64,000 bases of DNA from Azolla caroliniana (taxonomy: Eukaryota > Polypodiophyta). The notes beneath the pieces were generated by a model. That model was not told the origin of the DNA. It was given only the letters and a program-made list of their open reading frames with translations, and did not search any database. The translations under genes and the position numbers were made by a program. This document shows positions 43,205 through 55,359 of the stretch, one piece after another (the stretch's first letter is position 1; every line of letters starts with the position of its first letter). Location of the stretch: the NCBI GenBank assembly GCA_043228905.1, contig JBHGNT010000001.1, positions 26,474,001-26,538,000 of the forward strand, read 5' to 3'.

Positions 43205-43290
43205 TCCGACCTGTCGGATTCGAACCAACGACCTAAGGATCACAATGGGCCAATTACAGTCCTCCGCTCTACCAACTGAGCTAAGGTCAG
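43205..43290 (-). tRNA. tRNA-Tyr (GTA), 13-bp intron, array edge copy
   Basis: Transcript starts CTGACCTTAGCTCAG and ends in AGGTCGGA. Acceptor pair 2-71 is U-G, otherwise all stems close. Anticodon loop CTGTAA, then intron TTGGCCCATTGTG. B box GGTTCGAATCC is perfect. It differs from the core copies mainly in the intron and at position 37. Confidence 0.85.
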
Positions 43291-43950
43291 ATAGTCGATT
43301 TACAATATTATTTATCAATAACAGGACTATTAAAGTTGTAATATTTATGTTTGCTGATGCATATTCTAAATTACTTTCTACTTCTCAAAATGATAGTGGA
43401 TTATCATAATATTAAAGCTTAACATCCATTTTGTCAGAACCAAACCAACAACCTAAGGATCACAATAAGTTATGTACAGTCCTCCGCTCCACTAATTGAG
43501 GTAAGGCTAGAGGACTGATCTAATTACATTGAATCATATAAAATTAATTTATATACATGTATATTGTGCATCCTCAACAACAAGAATGCATTGGCACGGT
43601 ATGAATGTTTGATATCTAACCTCTCGTATTTGAACTAATGAGCCCAACACCACAATAGGTCAACAACAATCCTCCGCTCTAATAACTAAAGTAAGACACA
43701 TATTGTATGGACTCGGCAAAAAAATAATGCAATACCATGGATTGAACGCTTGTGATTTGACCTCTCGACAACTGACCTAAGGTTGGATAGTTTATTAACA
43801 AAATTACATTTGACAATCTAATAAGTTTATATAGATGTATATAGATCTTACCTCTCGTATTTGAACTAACGATAGAAGCAAGATAAATAGCAACCATTAC
43901 ATTTAAGATTCTAATATTCATTTTTATTTATGCACAACATGGATTAGTAG

Positions 43951-44032
43951 ACCTGTCGTATTCGAACCAATGACCTAAGCATCACATTAGGCCAACTACA
44001 ATCCTCCGCTTTACCAACTGAGCTAGGGTCAG
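43951..44032 (-). pseudogene. tRNA-Tyr relic, 3' acceptor strand missing
   Basis: The upstream plus-strand flank (GATTAGTAG) joins directly to ACCTGTCG, so the last bases of the acceptor stem and the normal 30-bp spacer piece are deleted. GTA anticodon region is kept (AGGATTGTAG). Confidence 0.8.
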
Positions 44033-44816
44033 ATAGTTGACAAAATTACTTTATCAATAACACACCTATTAAAGTTCGAATATTTATGTTTATTGCTGCA
44101 TATTCTAAATTACTTATTGGTTCTCAAAAATGGTAGTGGATTACCATAATATTAAAGCTTAACATCCATTCTGTCACATTCGAACTAACGACCTAAGGAT
44201 CACAATAAGTTATGTACAGTCCTCCGCTCCATCAATTGAGGTAAGGCTAGTTGATTGATCTAATTACATTTAATCATATCAATTTAATTTATATAAATGT
44301 ATATTGTGTATCCTCAAAACAAGAAGGCATTGCAATTGTATGAATTTGATATCAAATCTCTCAGATTTGACCTAATGAGCCCAGCACCACAATAGGTCAA
44401 CTACAGTCCTCCAACTTATTAACGGAGCTAAAATGTAGATTGTATGGACTCCACAAAATAATAATGGATTAACATGGATTGAATGCTTGAGATTTGATCT
44501 CTCCAATTCTACCTAATGATGCAACGATCATACTAGTATGACACTTACAAAATTTCGCTCTCGCAACTGACCTAAGGTTGGATAGTTTATTTACAAAATT
44601 ACATTTGACAATCTAGAAAGTTTATATAGATGCATATTGTGTTTCCTCAAAAGTATAATGGATTACCATTGTAAGAAAGCTTTAGATCTTACTTCTCGTA
44701 TTTGACCTAACGATACAAGCAACATAAATAGCAACCATTACATTTAAGATTCTAATATTTATATTTATTTATGCACAACATGGATTACTAGACTACAATC
44801 GTAAGAAAGCTTGAGA

Positions 44817-44902
44817 TCCAACCTAACGGATTTGAACCAACAACCTAAGGATGGCAATGGGCCAACCATAGTCCTCTGCTCTACCAACTAAGCTATGGTC
44901 GG
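44817..44902 (-). pseudogene. tRNA-Tyr relic with altered anticodon
   Basis: 86 bp and recognisable in every arm, but the loop reads CTATGG where CTGTAG is expected, so the anticodon is ATG if read at the same place. Mismatches at acceptor pair 7-66 and in the T stem. Confidence 0.75.
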
Positions 44903-45651
44903 GTACTTGATGTACAATAATACTTTATCAATAACATGACTATTAAAGTTCTAATATTTATGTTTGTTGATACATATTCTAAATTTCTTTTTGGTTCTCC
45001 AAATGATACTGGATAACCATAATATTAATGCTTAACATCCAATTTGTCAAATTCGAACCAAGGACTTAAGAATCACAATAAGTTATGTACAGTCCTCCAC
45101 TCCACTAATTGAGGAAGGTTAGATGATTGATCTAATTACATTTAATCATATAAAATTAATTTATATACATGTATATTGTGTATCCTCAAAATAAGAATGC
45201 ATTGCAACGGTATGCATGTTTGATATATAAGCTCTCGGATATGAACTAATGAGCCTAGCTAGCACCACTATAGGTCAACTACAATCCTCCAATGTATTAA
45301 TGGAAGTAAGAGGCATATTGTATGGACTTCGCAAAAGAATAATGCATTACCATGGATTTAAGGCTTGCGATTTGATCTCTCCAATTCTACCGAACGACGC
45401 AAGGATTATACTAGGATGACACCAACAAATTTTCACTTTAACAACTGACCTAAGGTTGGATAGTTTATTTACAAAAATACATTAGACAATCTAAAGGCTT
45501 ATCATCGTCAGAAAGCTTTAGATCTTACCTCTCGTATTGAAAGTAACGATAAAAGCAACATAAATAGTAACCATTACTTTTAAGATTCTAGAATTTATTT
45601 ATATTTATGCACAACGTGGATTAGTAGATACAATCATAGGAAAAGTTGAGA

Positions 45652-45737
45652 TCTGACCCGTCAGATTCGAACCAATAACCTAAGGATCATAGTGGGCCAA
45701 CTACAGTCGTTCGCTCTACTAACTGAGCTACAGTCGT
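45652..45737 (-). pseudogene. tRNA-Tyr relic, acceptor stem broken
   Basis: GTA loop kept, but the 5' end reads ACGACTGTAG and the 3' end GGGTCAGA, which no longer pair. Confidence 0.8.
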
Positions 45738-45835
45738 ATAGTTGATCTAGTAATACTTTATCAATAGCACAAGATGAAATTTCTAATATTTATGTTTGTT
45801 GATGCATATTCTAAATTTCTTTTTAGTTCTCAAAA

Positions 45836-46029
45836 GGATAGTGGATTATCGTAATATTAAAGCTTAACGTCCATTTTGTCAAATTTGAACCAACGACCTA
45901 AGGACCACCATAAGTTATGTACAATCCTCCACGGATAGTGGATTATCGTAATATTAAAGCTTAACGTCCATTTTGTCAAATTTGAACCAACGACCTCAGG
46001 ATCACAATAAGTTATGTACAGTCCTCCGC
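45836..46029 (-). repeat. 97-bp tandem duplication in the array
   Basis: GGATAGTGGATTATCGTAAT starts at 45836 and again at 45933. The copy includes part of a type-C relic. It is a local duplication out of the usual register. Confidence 0.85.
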
Positions 46030-46594
46030 TCCACCAATTGAGGTAAGGCTAGATGATTGATCTAATTACATTTAATCATATAAAATTAATTTATAAATAT
46101 GTGTATTGTGTATCCTCAAAACAACAATGCATTGCAATCGTATGAATGTTGGATATCCAACGTCTCGGATTTGAACTAATGAACCCAATACCACAATAGG
46201 TCAAGTACAGTCTTCCAATCTATTAACTTAGCTAAAAGGTATATTGTCTGGACTCCCCAAAAGAATAATCGATTACCATAGATTGAATGCTCAAGATTTG
46301 ACCTTTCGAATTCTACCTAACGACCGAAGGATCATACTAGTATGACACCTACAAATATTCGCTTTAGCAACTCACCTAAGGTTGGATAATTTATTTACAA
46401 AATTACATATGAGAATATAAAAAGGTTATATAGATGCATACTGTGTTTCCTCAAAAGTATAAAGGGTTACCTCTCGTATTCAAACTAACGATAAAAGCAA
46501 CATAAATAGCAACCATAATTCTTAAGATTCTAAAATTTATTTATATTTATGCACAACATGGATTAGTATACTACAAACGCAGGAGCACTTGAGA

Positions 46595-46680
46595 TCCGAC
46601 CTGTCGGATTCGAACCAACGACCTAAGGATCACAGTAGCCCAACTACAGTCCTCCGCTCTACCAACTGAGCTAAGGTCGG
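46595..46680 (-). tRNA. tRNA-Tyr (GTA), intact
   Basis: CCGACCT acceptor pairs fully with AGGTCGG. D arm, GTA anticodon (CTGTAG loop), T arm GTTGG/CCGAC and both internal promoter boxes are intact. The intron TTGGGCTACTGTG has one change from the core copies. First unit of the homogenised core. Confidence 0.92.
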
Positions 46681-47467
46681 ATACTTGATCTAATATTACT
46701 TTATCAATAACAACGACTATTAAAGTTGTAATATTTATGTTTGCTGATGCATATTCTATATTACTTTCTGGTTCTGAAAATGATAATGGATTACCATAAT
46801 ATTAAAGCTTAACATCCATTTTGTCAGATTCGAACCAATGACCTAGGGATCACAACAACTTATGTACAGTCCTCCGCTCCACTAATTAAGGTAAGGCTAG
46901 ATGACTGTTCTAATTACATTTAATCATATAAAATTAATTTATATACATGTATATTGTGCATCCACAGAACAAAAATGCATTGGCATGGTATGAATGTCTG
47001 ATATCTAACCTCTCGTATTTGAACTAATGAGCCTAATACCACAATAGGTCAACAACAGTCCTCCAATCTGTCAACGGAAGTAAGACGCATATTGTATGGA
47101 TTCCGCAAAAGAATAATGCATTACCATGGATTGAATGCTTGCGATTTGATGTTTCCAATTCTACCTAACGACCCAAGAATAATACTAGTATGGCACCTAC
47201 AAATTTTCGCTTTAATAATTGACCTAAGGTTGGATAGATTATTTACAAAATTACATTTATCAGTGAAAAATTTATATAGATGCATATCGTGTTTGATCAA
47301 AAGTATAATGGCTTATCCCTGTAAGAAAACTTTAGATCTTATATCTCGTATTTGAATTCACGATAAAAACAACATAAATAGCAGCCATTACTTTTAAGAT
47401 TCTAAAATTTGTTTCTATTTATGGACAACGTGGATTAGTAGACTACAACTACTAGGAAAGCTTGAGA

Positions 47468-47553
47468 TCCGACCTGTCGGATTCGAACGAACGACCTAAG
47501 GATCACAGTGGGCCAACTACAGTCCTCCTCTCTACCAACTGAGCTAAGGGCGG
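47468..47553 (-). pseudogene. tRNA-Tyr type B, with D-stem change
   Basis: Type-B changes (C at position 4 facing U69; C53 facing C61) plus a G-to-T on the plus strand in CCTCCTCTCT that alters the D stem (AGAGA where AGAGC is expected). Unlikely to fold well. Confidence 0.75.
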
Positions 47554-48336
47554 ATAGTTGATCTAGTATTACTTTATCAATAACACGACTATTAATGTTC
47601 TAACATTGATGTTTGTTGATGCTATTCTAAATTACTTTTTGGTTCTCAAAATAATAGTGGATTATCATAATATTAAAGCTTAACATCCACTTTGTCAAAT
47701 TCGAACCAACGACCTAAGGATCACAATAAGTTATGTACAGTCCTTTGCTCCATCAATTGAGGTAAGGGCACATGATTGATCTAATTACATTTAATCATAT
47801 AAAATTAATTTATATATATGTATATTGCTTATCAACACAAGAATCCATTACAATCGTATGAATGTTGGATATCCAACATCTCGAATTTGAACTAATAGGC
47901 ACGATACCACAATAGGTCAAGCACAATCTTCCAAACTATTAATTGAGCTAAATGGTATATTTAATGGACTCCCCAAAAGAATAATGGATTACCATGGATT
48001 GAATGCTTGAGCTTTGACCTCTCGGATTCTACCTAACGACCCAAGGATCGTACTAGTATGACACCTAACAATTTTCTTTTTAGCAATTGACCTAAGGTTG
48101 GATAGTTTATTTACAGAATTACATATGAGAATATAAAAAGTTTATATTGATGCATAGTGTGTTTCCGCAAAAGTAGAAAGGGTTATCATCATGAGAAAGC
48201 TTTAGATCTTACCTCTCGTATTTAAACTAACAATAAAAGCAACATAAATAGCAATCATAAGTCTGAAGAGTCTAAAATTTATTTTTATTTATGCACAACA
48301 TGGATTAGTATACTACAATCGTAGGAAAGCTTGAGA

Positions 48337-48422
48337 TCCGACCTGTCGGATTCGAACCAACGACCTAAGGATCACAGTAGGCCAACTACAGTCCTCCGCT
48401 CTACCAACTGAGCTAAGGTCGG
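48337..48422 (-). tRNA. tRNA-Tyr (GTA), intact consensus copy
   Basis: Consensus of the array. Exon 1 ends CTGTAG, the intron is TTGGCCTACTGTG with a CTAC that can pair with the GTAG of the anticodon loop, as in known pre-tRNA-Tyr, and exon 2 ends GGTCGGA. Upstream on its strand are CAA at -7 to -5 and a TATATCAA tract, the plant pol III start context. No run of four T follows within about 55 bases of the 3' end. Confidence 0.93.
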
Positions 48423-49212
48423 ATAGTTGATATACAATATTACTTTATCAATAACAACGACTATTAAAGTTGTAATATTTATGTTTGCTGATGCATATTC
48501 TATATTACTTTCTGGTTCTGAAAATGATAATGGATTACCATAATATTAAAGCTTAACATCCATTTTGTCAGATTCGAACCAATGACCTAGGGATCACAAC
48601 AACTTATGTACAGTCCTCCGCTCCACTAATTAAGGTAAGGCTAGATGACTGTTCTAATTACATTTAATCATATAAAATTAATATAAATACATGTATATTG
48701 TGCATCCACAGAACAAAAATGCATTGGCATGGTATGAATGTCTGATATCTAACCTCTCGTATTTGAACTAATGAGCCTAATACCACAATAGGTCAACAAC
48801 AGTCCTCCAATCTGTCAACGGAAGTAAGACGCATATTGTATGGATTCCACAAAAGAATAATGCATTACCATGTATTGAATGCTTGCGATTTGATGTTTCC
48901 AATTCTACCTAACGACCCAAGGATCAATACTAGTGTGGCACCTACAAATTTTCGCTTTAATAACTGACCTAAGGTTGGATAGATTATTTACAAAATTACA
49001 TTTATCAGTGAAAAATTTATATAAATGCATATCGTGTTTGATCAAAAGTATAATGGCTTATCCCTGTAAGAAATCTTTAGATCTTATATCTCGTATTTGA
49101 ACTCACGATAAAAACAACATAAATAGCAGCCATTACTTTTAAGATTCTAAAATTTGTTTCTATTTATGGACAACGTGGATTAGTAGACTACAACTACTAG
49201 GAAAGCTTGAGA

Positions 49213-49298
49213 TCCGACCTGTCGGATTCGAACGAACGACCTAAGGATCACAGTGGGCCAACTACAGTCCTCCGCTCTACCAACTGAGCTAAGGGCGG
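49213..49298 (-). pseudogene. tRNA-Tyr type B (two stem-breaking changes)
   Basis: GTA anticodon and 13-bp intron (TTGGCCCACTGTG) present. C4 faces U69 in the acceptor stem, and G53, which normally pairs with C61 and opens the B box, is C. The intron's anticodon-pairing CTAC is CCAC. Processing or stability would probably be poor, but the gene is not proven dead. Confidence 0.7.
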
Positions 49299-50081
49299 AT
49301 AGTTGATCTAGTATTACTTTATCAATAACATGACTATTAATGTTCTAACATTGATGTTTGTTGATGCTATTCTAAATTACTTTTTGGTTCTCAAAATAAT
49401 AGTGGATTATCATAATATTAAAGCTTAACATCCACTTTGTCAAATTCAAACCAACGACCCAAGGATCACAATAAGTTATGTACAGTCCTTTGCTCCATCA
49501 ATTGAGGTAAGGGCACATGATTGATCTAATTACATTTAATCATATAAAATTAATTTATATATATGTATAGTGCTTATCAACACAAGAATCCATTACAATC
49601 GTATGAATGTTGGATATCCAACATCTTAAATTTGAACTAATAGGCAGGATACCACAATAGGTCAAGCACAGTCTTCCAAACTATTAATTGAGCTAAATGG
49701 TATATTTAATGGACTCCCCAAAAGAATAATGGATTACCATGGATTGAATGCTTGAGATTTGACCTCTCGAATTCTACCTAACCACCCAAGGATCATACTA
49801 GTATGACACCTAACAATTTCCTTTTTAGCAATTGACCTAAGGTTGGATAGTTTATTTACAGAATTACATATGAGAATATAAAAATTTTATATTGATGCAT
49901 AGTGTGTTTCCGCAAAAGTAGAAAGGGTTATCATCATGAGAAAGCTTTAGATCTTACCTCTCGTATTTAAACTAACAATAAAAGCAACATAAATAGCAAT
50001 CATAAGTCTGAAGAGTCTAAAATTTATTTTTATTTATGCACAACATGGATTAGTATACTACAATCGTAGGAAAGCTTGAGA

Positions 50082-50167
50082 TCCGACCTGTCGGATTCGA
50101 ACCAACGACCTAAGGATCACAGTAGGCCAACTACAGTCCTCCGCTCTACCAACTGAGCTAAGGTCGG
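50082..50167 (-). tRNA. tRNA-Tyr (GTA), intact consensus copy
   Basis: Same sequence as 48337-48422, with the same CAA upstream context. Confidence 0.93.
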
Positions 50168-50957
50168 ATAGTTGATATACAATATTACTTTATCAATAAC
50201 AACGACTATTAAAGTTGTAATATTTATGTTTGCTGATGCATATTCTATATTACTTTCTGGTTCTGAAAATGATAATGGATTACCATAATATTAAAGCTTA
50301 ACATCCATTTTGTCAGATTCGAACCAATGACCTAGGGATCACAACAACTTATGTACAGTCCTCCGCTCCACTAATTAAGGTAAGGCTAGATGACTGTTCT
50401 AATTACATTTAATCATATAAAATTAATATAAATACATGTATATTGTGCATCCACAGAACAAAAATGCATTGGCATGGTATGAATGTCTGATATCTAACCT
50501 CTCGTATTTGAACTAATGAGCCTAATACCACAATAGGTCAACAACAGTCCTCCAATCTGTCAACGGAAGTAAGACGCATATTGTATGGATTCCACAAAAG
50601 AATAATGCATTACCATGTATTGAATGCTTGCGATTTGATGTTTCCAATTCTACCTAACGACCCAAGGATCAATACTAGTGTGGCACCTACAAATTTTCGC
50701 TTTAATAACTGACCTAAGGTTGGATAGATTATTTACAAAATTACATTTATCAGTGAAAAATTTATATAAATGCATATCGTGTTTGATCAAAAGTATAATG
50801 GCTTATCCCTGTAAGAAATCTTTAGATCTTATATCTCGTATTTGAACTCACGATAAAAACAACATAAATAGCAGCCATTACTTTTAAGATTCTAAAATTT
50901 GTTTCTATTTATGGACAACGTGGATTAGTAGACTACAACTACTAGGAAAGCTTGAGA

Positions 50958-51043
50958 TCCGACCTGTCGGATTCGAACGAACGACCTAAGGATCACAGTG
51001 GGCCAACTACAGTCCTCCGCTCTACCAACTGAGCTAAGGGCGG
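50958..51043 (-). pseudogene. tRNA-Tyr type B
   Basis: Same sequence as 49213-49298. Confidence 0.7.
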
Positions 51044-51826
51044 ATAGCTGATCTAGTATTACTTTATCAATAACAGGACTATTAATGTTCTAACATTGAT
51101 GTTTGTTGATGCTATTCTAAATTACTTTTTGGTTCTCAAAATAATAGTGGATTATCATAATATTAAAGCTTAACATCCACTTTGTCAAATTCAAACCAAC
51201 GACCCAAGGATCACAATAAGTTATGTACAGTCCTTTGCTCCATCAATTGAGGTAAGGGCACATGATTGATCTAATTACATTTAATCATATAAAATTAATT
51301 TATATATATGTATAGTGCTTATCAACACAAGAATCCATTACAATCGTATGAATGTTGGATATCCAACATCTTAAATTTGAACTAATAGGCACGATACCAC
51401 AATAGGTCAAGCACAGTCTTCCAAACTATTAATTGAGCTAAATGGTATATTTAATGGACTCCCCAAAAGAATAATGGATTACCATGGATTGAATGCTTGA
51501 GATTTGACCTCTCGAATTCTACCTAACCACCCAAGGATCATACTAGTATGACACCTAACAATTTTCTTTTTAGCAATTGACCTAAGGTTGGATAGTTTAT
51601 TTACAGAATTACATATGAGAATATAAAAATTTTATATTGATGCATAGTGTGTTTCCGCAAAAGTAGAAAGGGTTATCATCATGAGAAAGCTTTAGATCTT
51701 ACCTCTCGTATTTAAACTAACAATGAAAGCAACATAAATAGCAATCATAAGTCTGAAGAGTCTAAAATTTATTTATATTTATGCACAACATGGATTAGTA
51801 TACTACAATCGTAGGAAAGCTTGAGA

Positions 51827-51912
51827 TCTGACCTGTCAGATTCGAACCAACGAGCTAAGGATCACAGTAGGCCAACTACAGTCCTCCGCTCTACCAACTG
51901 AGCTAAGGTCGG
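51827..51912 (-). tRNA. tRNA-Tyr (GTA), variant A' with weakened stems
   Basis: G-to-A at acceptor position 71 (C2 faces A71), C62 to U giving a G-U pair in the T stem, and a C-to-G change in the variable region (plus strand GAGCTAAGG). Anticodon, intron and A box are intact; the B box reads GGTTCGAATCT. May be weak or inactive. Confidence 0.6.
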
Positions 51913-52042
51913 ATAGTTGATATACAATATTACTTTATCAATAACAACGACTATTAAAGTTGTAATATTTATGTTTGCTGATGCATATTCTATTTATGGA
52001 CAACGTGGATTAGTAGACTACAACTACTAGGAAAGCTTGAGA

Positions 52043-52128
52043 TCCGACCTGTCGGATTCGAACGAACGACCTAAGGATCACAGTGGGCCAACTACAGTCC
52101 TCCGCTCTACCAACTGAGCTAAGGGCGG
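52043..52128 (-). pseudogene. tRNA-Tyr type B (extra copy of the 2158-bp unit)
   Basis: Only 216 bp from the preceding A' copy, where about 870 bp is normal. Sequence as 49213-49298. Confidence 0.7.
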
Positions 52129-52253
52129 ATAGTTGATCTAGTATTACTTTATCAATAAAACGACTATTAATGTTCTAACATTGATGTTTGTTGATGCTAT
52201 TCTAAATTACTTTTTGGTTCTCAAAATAATAGTGGATTATCATAATATTAAAG

Positions 52254-52311
52254 CTAAGGATCACAGTAGGCCAACTACAGTCCTCCGCTCTACCAACTGA
52301 GCTAAGGTCGG
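52254..52311 (-). pseudogene. tRNA-Tyr truncated to 5' half, at recombination junction
   Basis: Starts abruptly at CTAAGGATCAC; T arm and 3' acceptor are replaced by type-B spacer. The junction is at an AGCT shared by the two parents. Confidence 0.88.
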
Positions 52312-53115
52312 ATAGTTGATATACAATATTACTTTATCAATAACAACGACTATTAAAGTTGTAATATTTATGTTTGCTGATGCATATTCTATATTACTTT
52401 CTGGTTCTGAAAATTGGTTCTGAAAATGATAATGGATTACCATAATATTATAGCTTAACATCCATTTTGTCAGATTCGAACCAATGACCTAGGAATCACA
52501 ACAACTTATGTGCAGTCCTCCGTTCCACTAATTAAGGTAAGGCTAGATGACTGTTCTAATTACATTTAATCATATAAAATTAATTTATATACATGTATAT
52601 TGTGCATCCACAGAACAAAAATGCATTGGCATGGCATGAATGTTTGATATCTAACCTCTCGTATTTAAACTAATGAGACCAACACCACAATAGGTCAACA
52701 ACAATCCTCCAATCTGTCAACGGAAGTAAGACGCATATTGTATGGATTCGGCAAAAGAATAATGCATTACCATGGATTGAATGCTTGCGATTTGATGTTT
52801 CCAATTCTACCTAACGACGCAAGGATCATACTAGTATGGCACCTACAAATTTTCGCTTTAACAACTGACCTAAGGTTGGATAGATTATTTACAAAATTAC
52901 ATTTAACAGTGTTAAAAATTAATATAGATGCATATCGTGTTTGATCAAAAGTATAATGGCTTATCACTGTCAGAAAACTTTAGATCTTATATCTCGTATT
53001 TGAACTCACGATAAAAACAACATAAATAGCAGCCATTACTTTTAAGATTCTAAAATTTGTTTCTATTTATGGACAACGTGGATTAGTAGACTACAACTAC
53101 TAGGAAAGCTTGAGA

Positions 53116-53201
53116 TCCGACCTGTCGGATTCGAACGAACGACCTAAGGATCACAGTGGGCCAACTACAGTCCTCCGCTCTACCAACTGAGCTAAGGGCG
53201 G
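53116..53201 (-). pseudogene. tRNA-Tyr type B
   Basis: Same as 49213-49298. Confidence 0.7.
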
Positions 53202-53984
53202 ATAGTTGATCTAGTATTACTTTATCAATAAAACGACTATTAATGTTCTAACATTGATGTTTGTTGATGCTATTCTAAATTACTTTTTGGTTCTCAAAAT
53301 AATAGTGGATTATCATAATATTAAAGCTTAACATCCACTTTGTCAAATTCAAACCAACGACCCAAGGATCACAATAAGTTATGTACAGTCCTTTGCTCCA
53401 TCAATTGAGGTAAGGGCACATGATTGATCTAATTACATTTAATCATATAAAATTAATTTATATATATGTATAGTGCTTATCAACACAAGAATCCATTACA
53501 ATCGTATGAATGTTGGATATCCAACATCTCGAATTTGAACTAATAGGCACGATACCACAATAGGTCAAGCACAATCTTCCAAACTATTAATTGAGCTAAA
53601 TGGTATATTTAATGGACTCCCCAAAAGAATAATGGATTACCATGGACTGAATGCTTGAGATTTGACCTCTCGAATTCTACCTAACCACCCAAGGATCATA
53701 CTAGTATGACACCTAACAATTTTCTTTTTAGCAATTGACCTAAGGTTGGATAGTTTATTTACAGAATTACATATGAGAATATAAAAATTTTATATTGATG
53801 CATAGTGTGTTTCCGCAAAAGTAGAAAGGGTTATCATCATGAGAAAGCTTTAGATCTTACCTCTCGTATTTAAACTAACAATGAAAGCAACATAAATAGC
53901 AATCATAAGTCTGAAGAGTCTAAAATTTATTTATATTTATGCACAACATGGATTAGTATACTACAATCGTAGGAAAGCTTGAGA

Positions 53985-54070
53985 TCTGACCTGTCAGATT
54001 CGAACCAACGAGCTAAGGATCACAGTAGGCCAACTACAGTCCTCCGCTCTACCAACTGAGCTAAGGTCGG
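53985..54070 (-). tRNA. tRNA-Tyr (GTA), variant A'
   Basis: Same changes as 51827-51912. Confidence 0.6.
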
Positions 54071-54200
54071 ATAGTTGATATACAATATTACTTTATCAAT
54101 AACAACGACTATTAAAGTTGTAATATTTATGTTTGCTGATGCATATTCTATTTATGGACAACGTGGATTAGTAGACTACAACTACTAGGAAAGCTTGAGA

Positions 54201-54286
54201 TCCGACCTGTCGGATTCGAACGAACGACCTAAGGATCACAGTGGGCCAACTACAGTCCTCCGCTCTACCAACTGAGCTAAGGGCGG
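54201..54286 (-). pseudogene. tRNA-Tyr type B (extra copy)
   Basis: Counterpart of 52043-52128. Confidence 0.7.
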
Positions 54287-54411
54287 ATAGTTGATCTAGT
54301 ATTACTTTATCAATAAAACGACTATTAATGTTCTAACATTGATGTTTGTTGATGCTATTCTAAATTACTTTTTGGTTCTCAAAATAATAGTGGATTATCA
54401 TAATATTAAAG

Positions 54412-54469
54412 CTAAGGATCACAGTAGGCCAACTACAGTCCTCCGCTCTACCAACTGAGCTAAGGTCGG
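54412..54469 (-). pseudogene. tRNA-Tyr truncated to 5' half
   Basis: Counterpart of 52254-52311, same junction. Confidence 0.88.
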
Positions 54470-55273
54470 ATAGTTGATATACAATATTACTTTATCAATA
54501 ACAACGACTATTAAAGTTGTAATATTTATGTTTGCTGATGCATATTCTATATTACTTTCTGGTTCTGAAAATTGGTTCTGAAAATGATAATGGATTACCA
54601 TAATATTATAGCTTAACATCCATTTTGTCAGATTCGAACCAATGACCTAGGAATCACAACAACTTATGTGCAGTCCTCCGTTCCACTAATTAAGGTAAGG
54701 CTAGATGACTGTTCTAATTACATTTAATCATATAAAATTAATTTATATACATGTATATTGTGCATCCACAGAACAAAAATGCATTGGCATGGCATGAATG
54801 TTTGATATCTAACCTCTCGTATTTAAACTAATGAGACCAACACCACAATAGGTCAACAACAATCCTCCAATCTGTCAACGGAAGTAAGACGCATATTGTA
54901 TGGATTCGGCAAAAGAATAATGCATTACCATGGATTGAATGCTTGCGATTTGATGTTTCCAATTCTACCTAACGACGCAAGGATCATACTAGTATGGCAC
55001 CTACAAATTTTCGCTTTAACAACTGACCTAAGGTTGGATAGATTATTTACAAAATTACATTTAACAGTGTTAAAAATTAATATAGATGCATATCGTGTTT
55101 GATCAAAAGTATAATGGCTTATCACTGTCAGAAAACTTTAGATCTTATATCTCGTATTTGAACTCACGATAAAAACAACATAAATAGCAGCCATTACTTT
55201 TAAGATTCTAAAATTTGTTTCTATTTATGGACAACGTGGATTAGTAGACTACAACTACTAGGAAAGCTTGAGA

Positions 55274-55359
55274 TCCGACCTGTCGGATTCGAACGAACGA
55301 CCTAAGGATCACAGTGGGCCAACTACAGTCCTCCGCTCTACCAACTGAGCTAAGGGCGG
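55274..55359 (-). pseudogene. tRNA-Tyr type B
   Basis: Same as 49213-49298. Confidence 0.7.

Larger units (their letters stand above)
46595..48336 (-). repeat. Higher-order unit 1 (1742 bp)
   Basis: From one type-A tRNA to the next; type-B copy at 47468. Nearly the same as the next unit, but a little more diverged in the spacers. Confidence 0.85.
48337..50081 (-). repeat. Higher-order unit 2 (1745 bp), reference unit
   Basis: Contents by approximate position: A 48337-48422, C 48559-48644, D 48747-48830, E 48889-48980, F 49080-49134, B 49213-49298, C' 49434-49518, D' 49612-49697, E' 49757-49850, F' 49950-50010. C still shows a T arm and D arm; D and E keep only parts; F keeps only the 3' part. 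Confidence 0.88.
50082..51826 (-). repeat. Higher-order unit 3 (1745 bp)
   Basis: Almost identical to unit 2, including rare spacer variants. Only a few differences seen (e.g. near 51048). Confidence 0.88.
51827..53984 (-). repeat. Higher-order unit 4, 2158-bp variant
   Basis: Contains the normal ten monomers plus an extra type-B segment (52001-52253) and a truncated type-A copy (52254-52311). Confidence 0.88.

Noticed and set aside
52261-52967. Open frames of 66-68 aa repeated at 52.3, 54.4 and 56.2 kb on both strands
   Set aside because: They recur only because the 2158-bp unit is repeated; they overlap tRNA units and show no protein family features.
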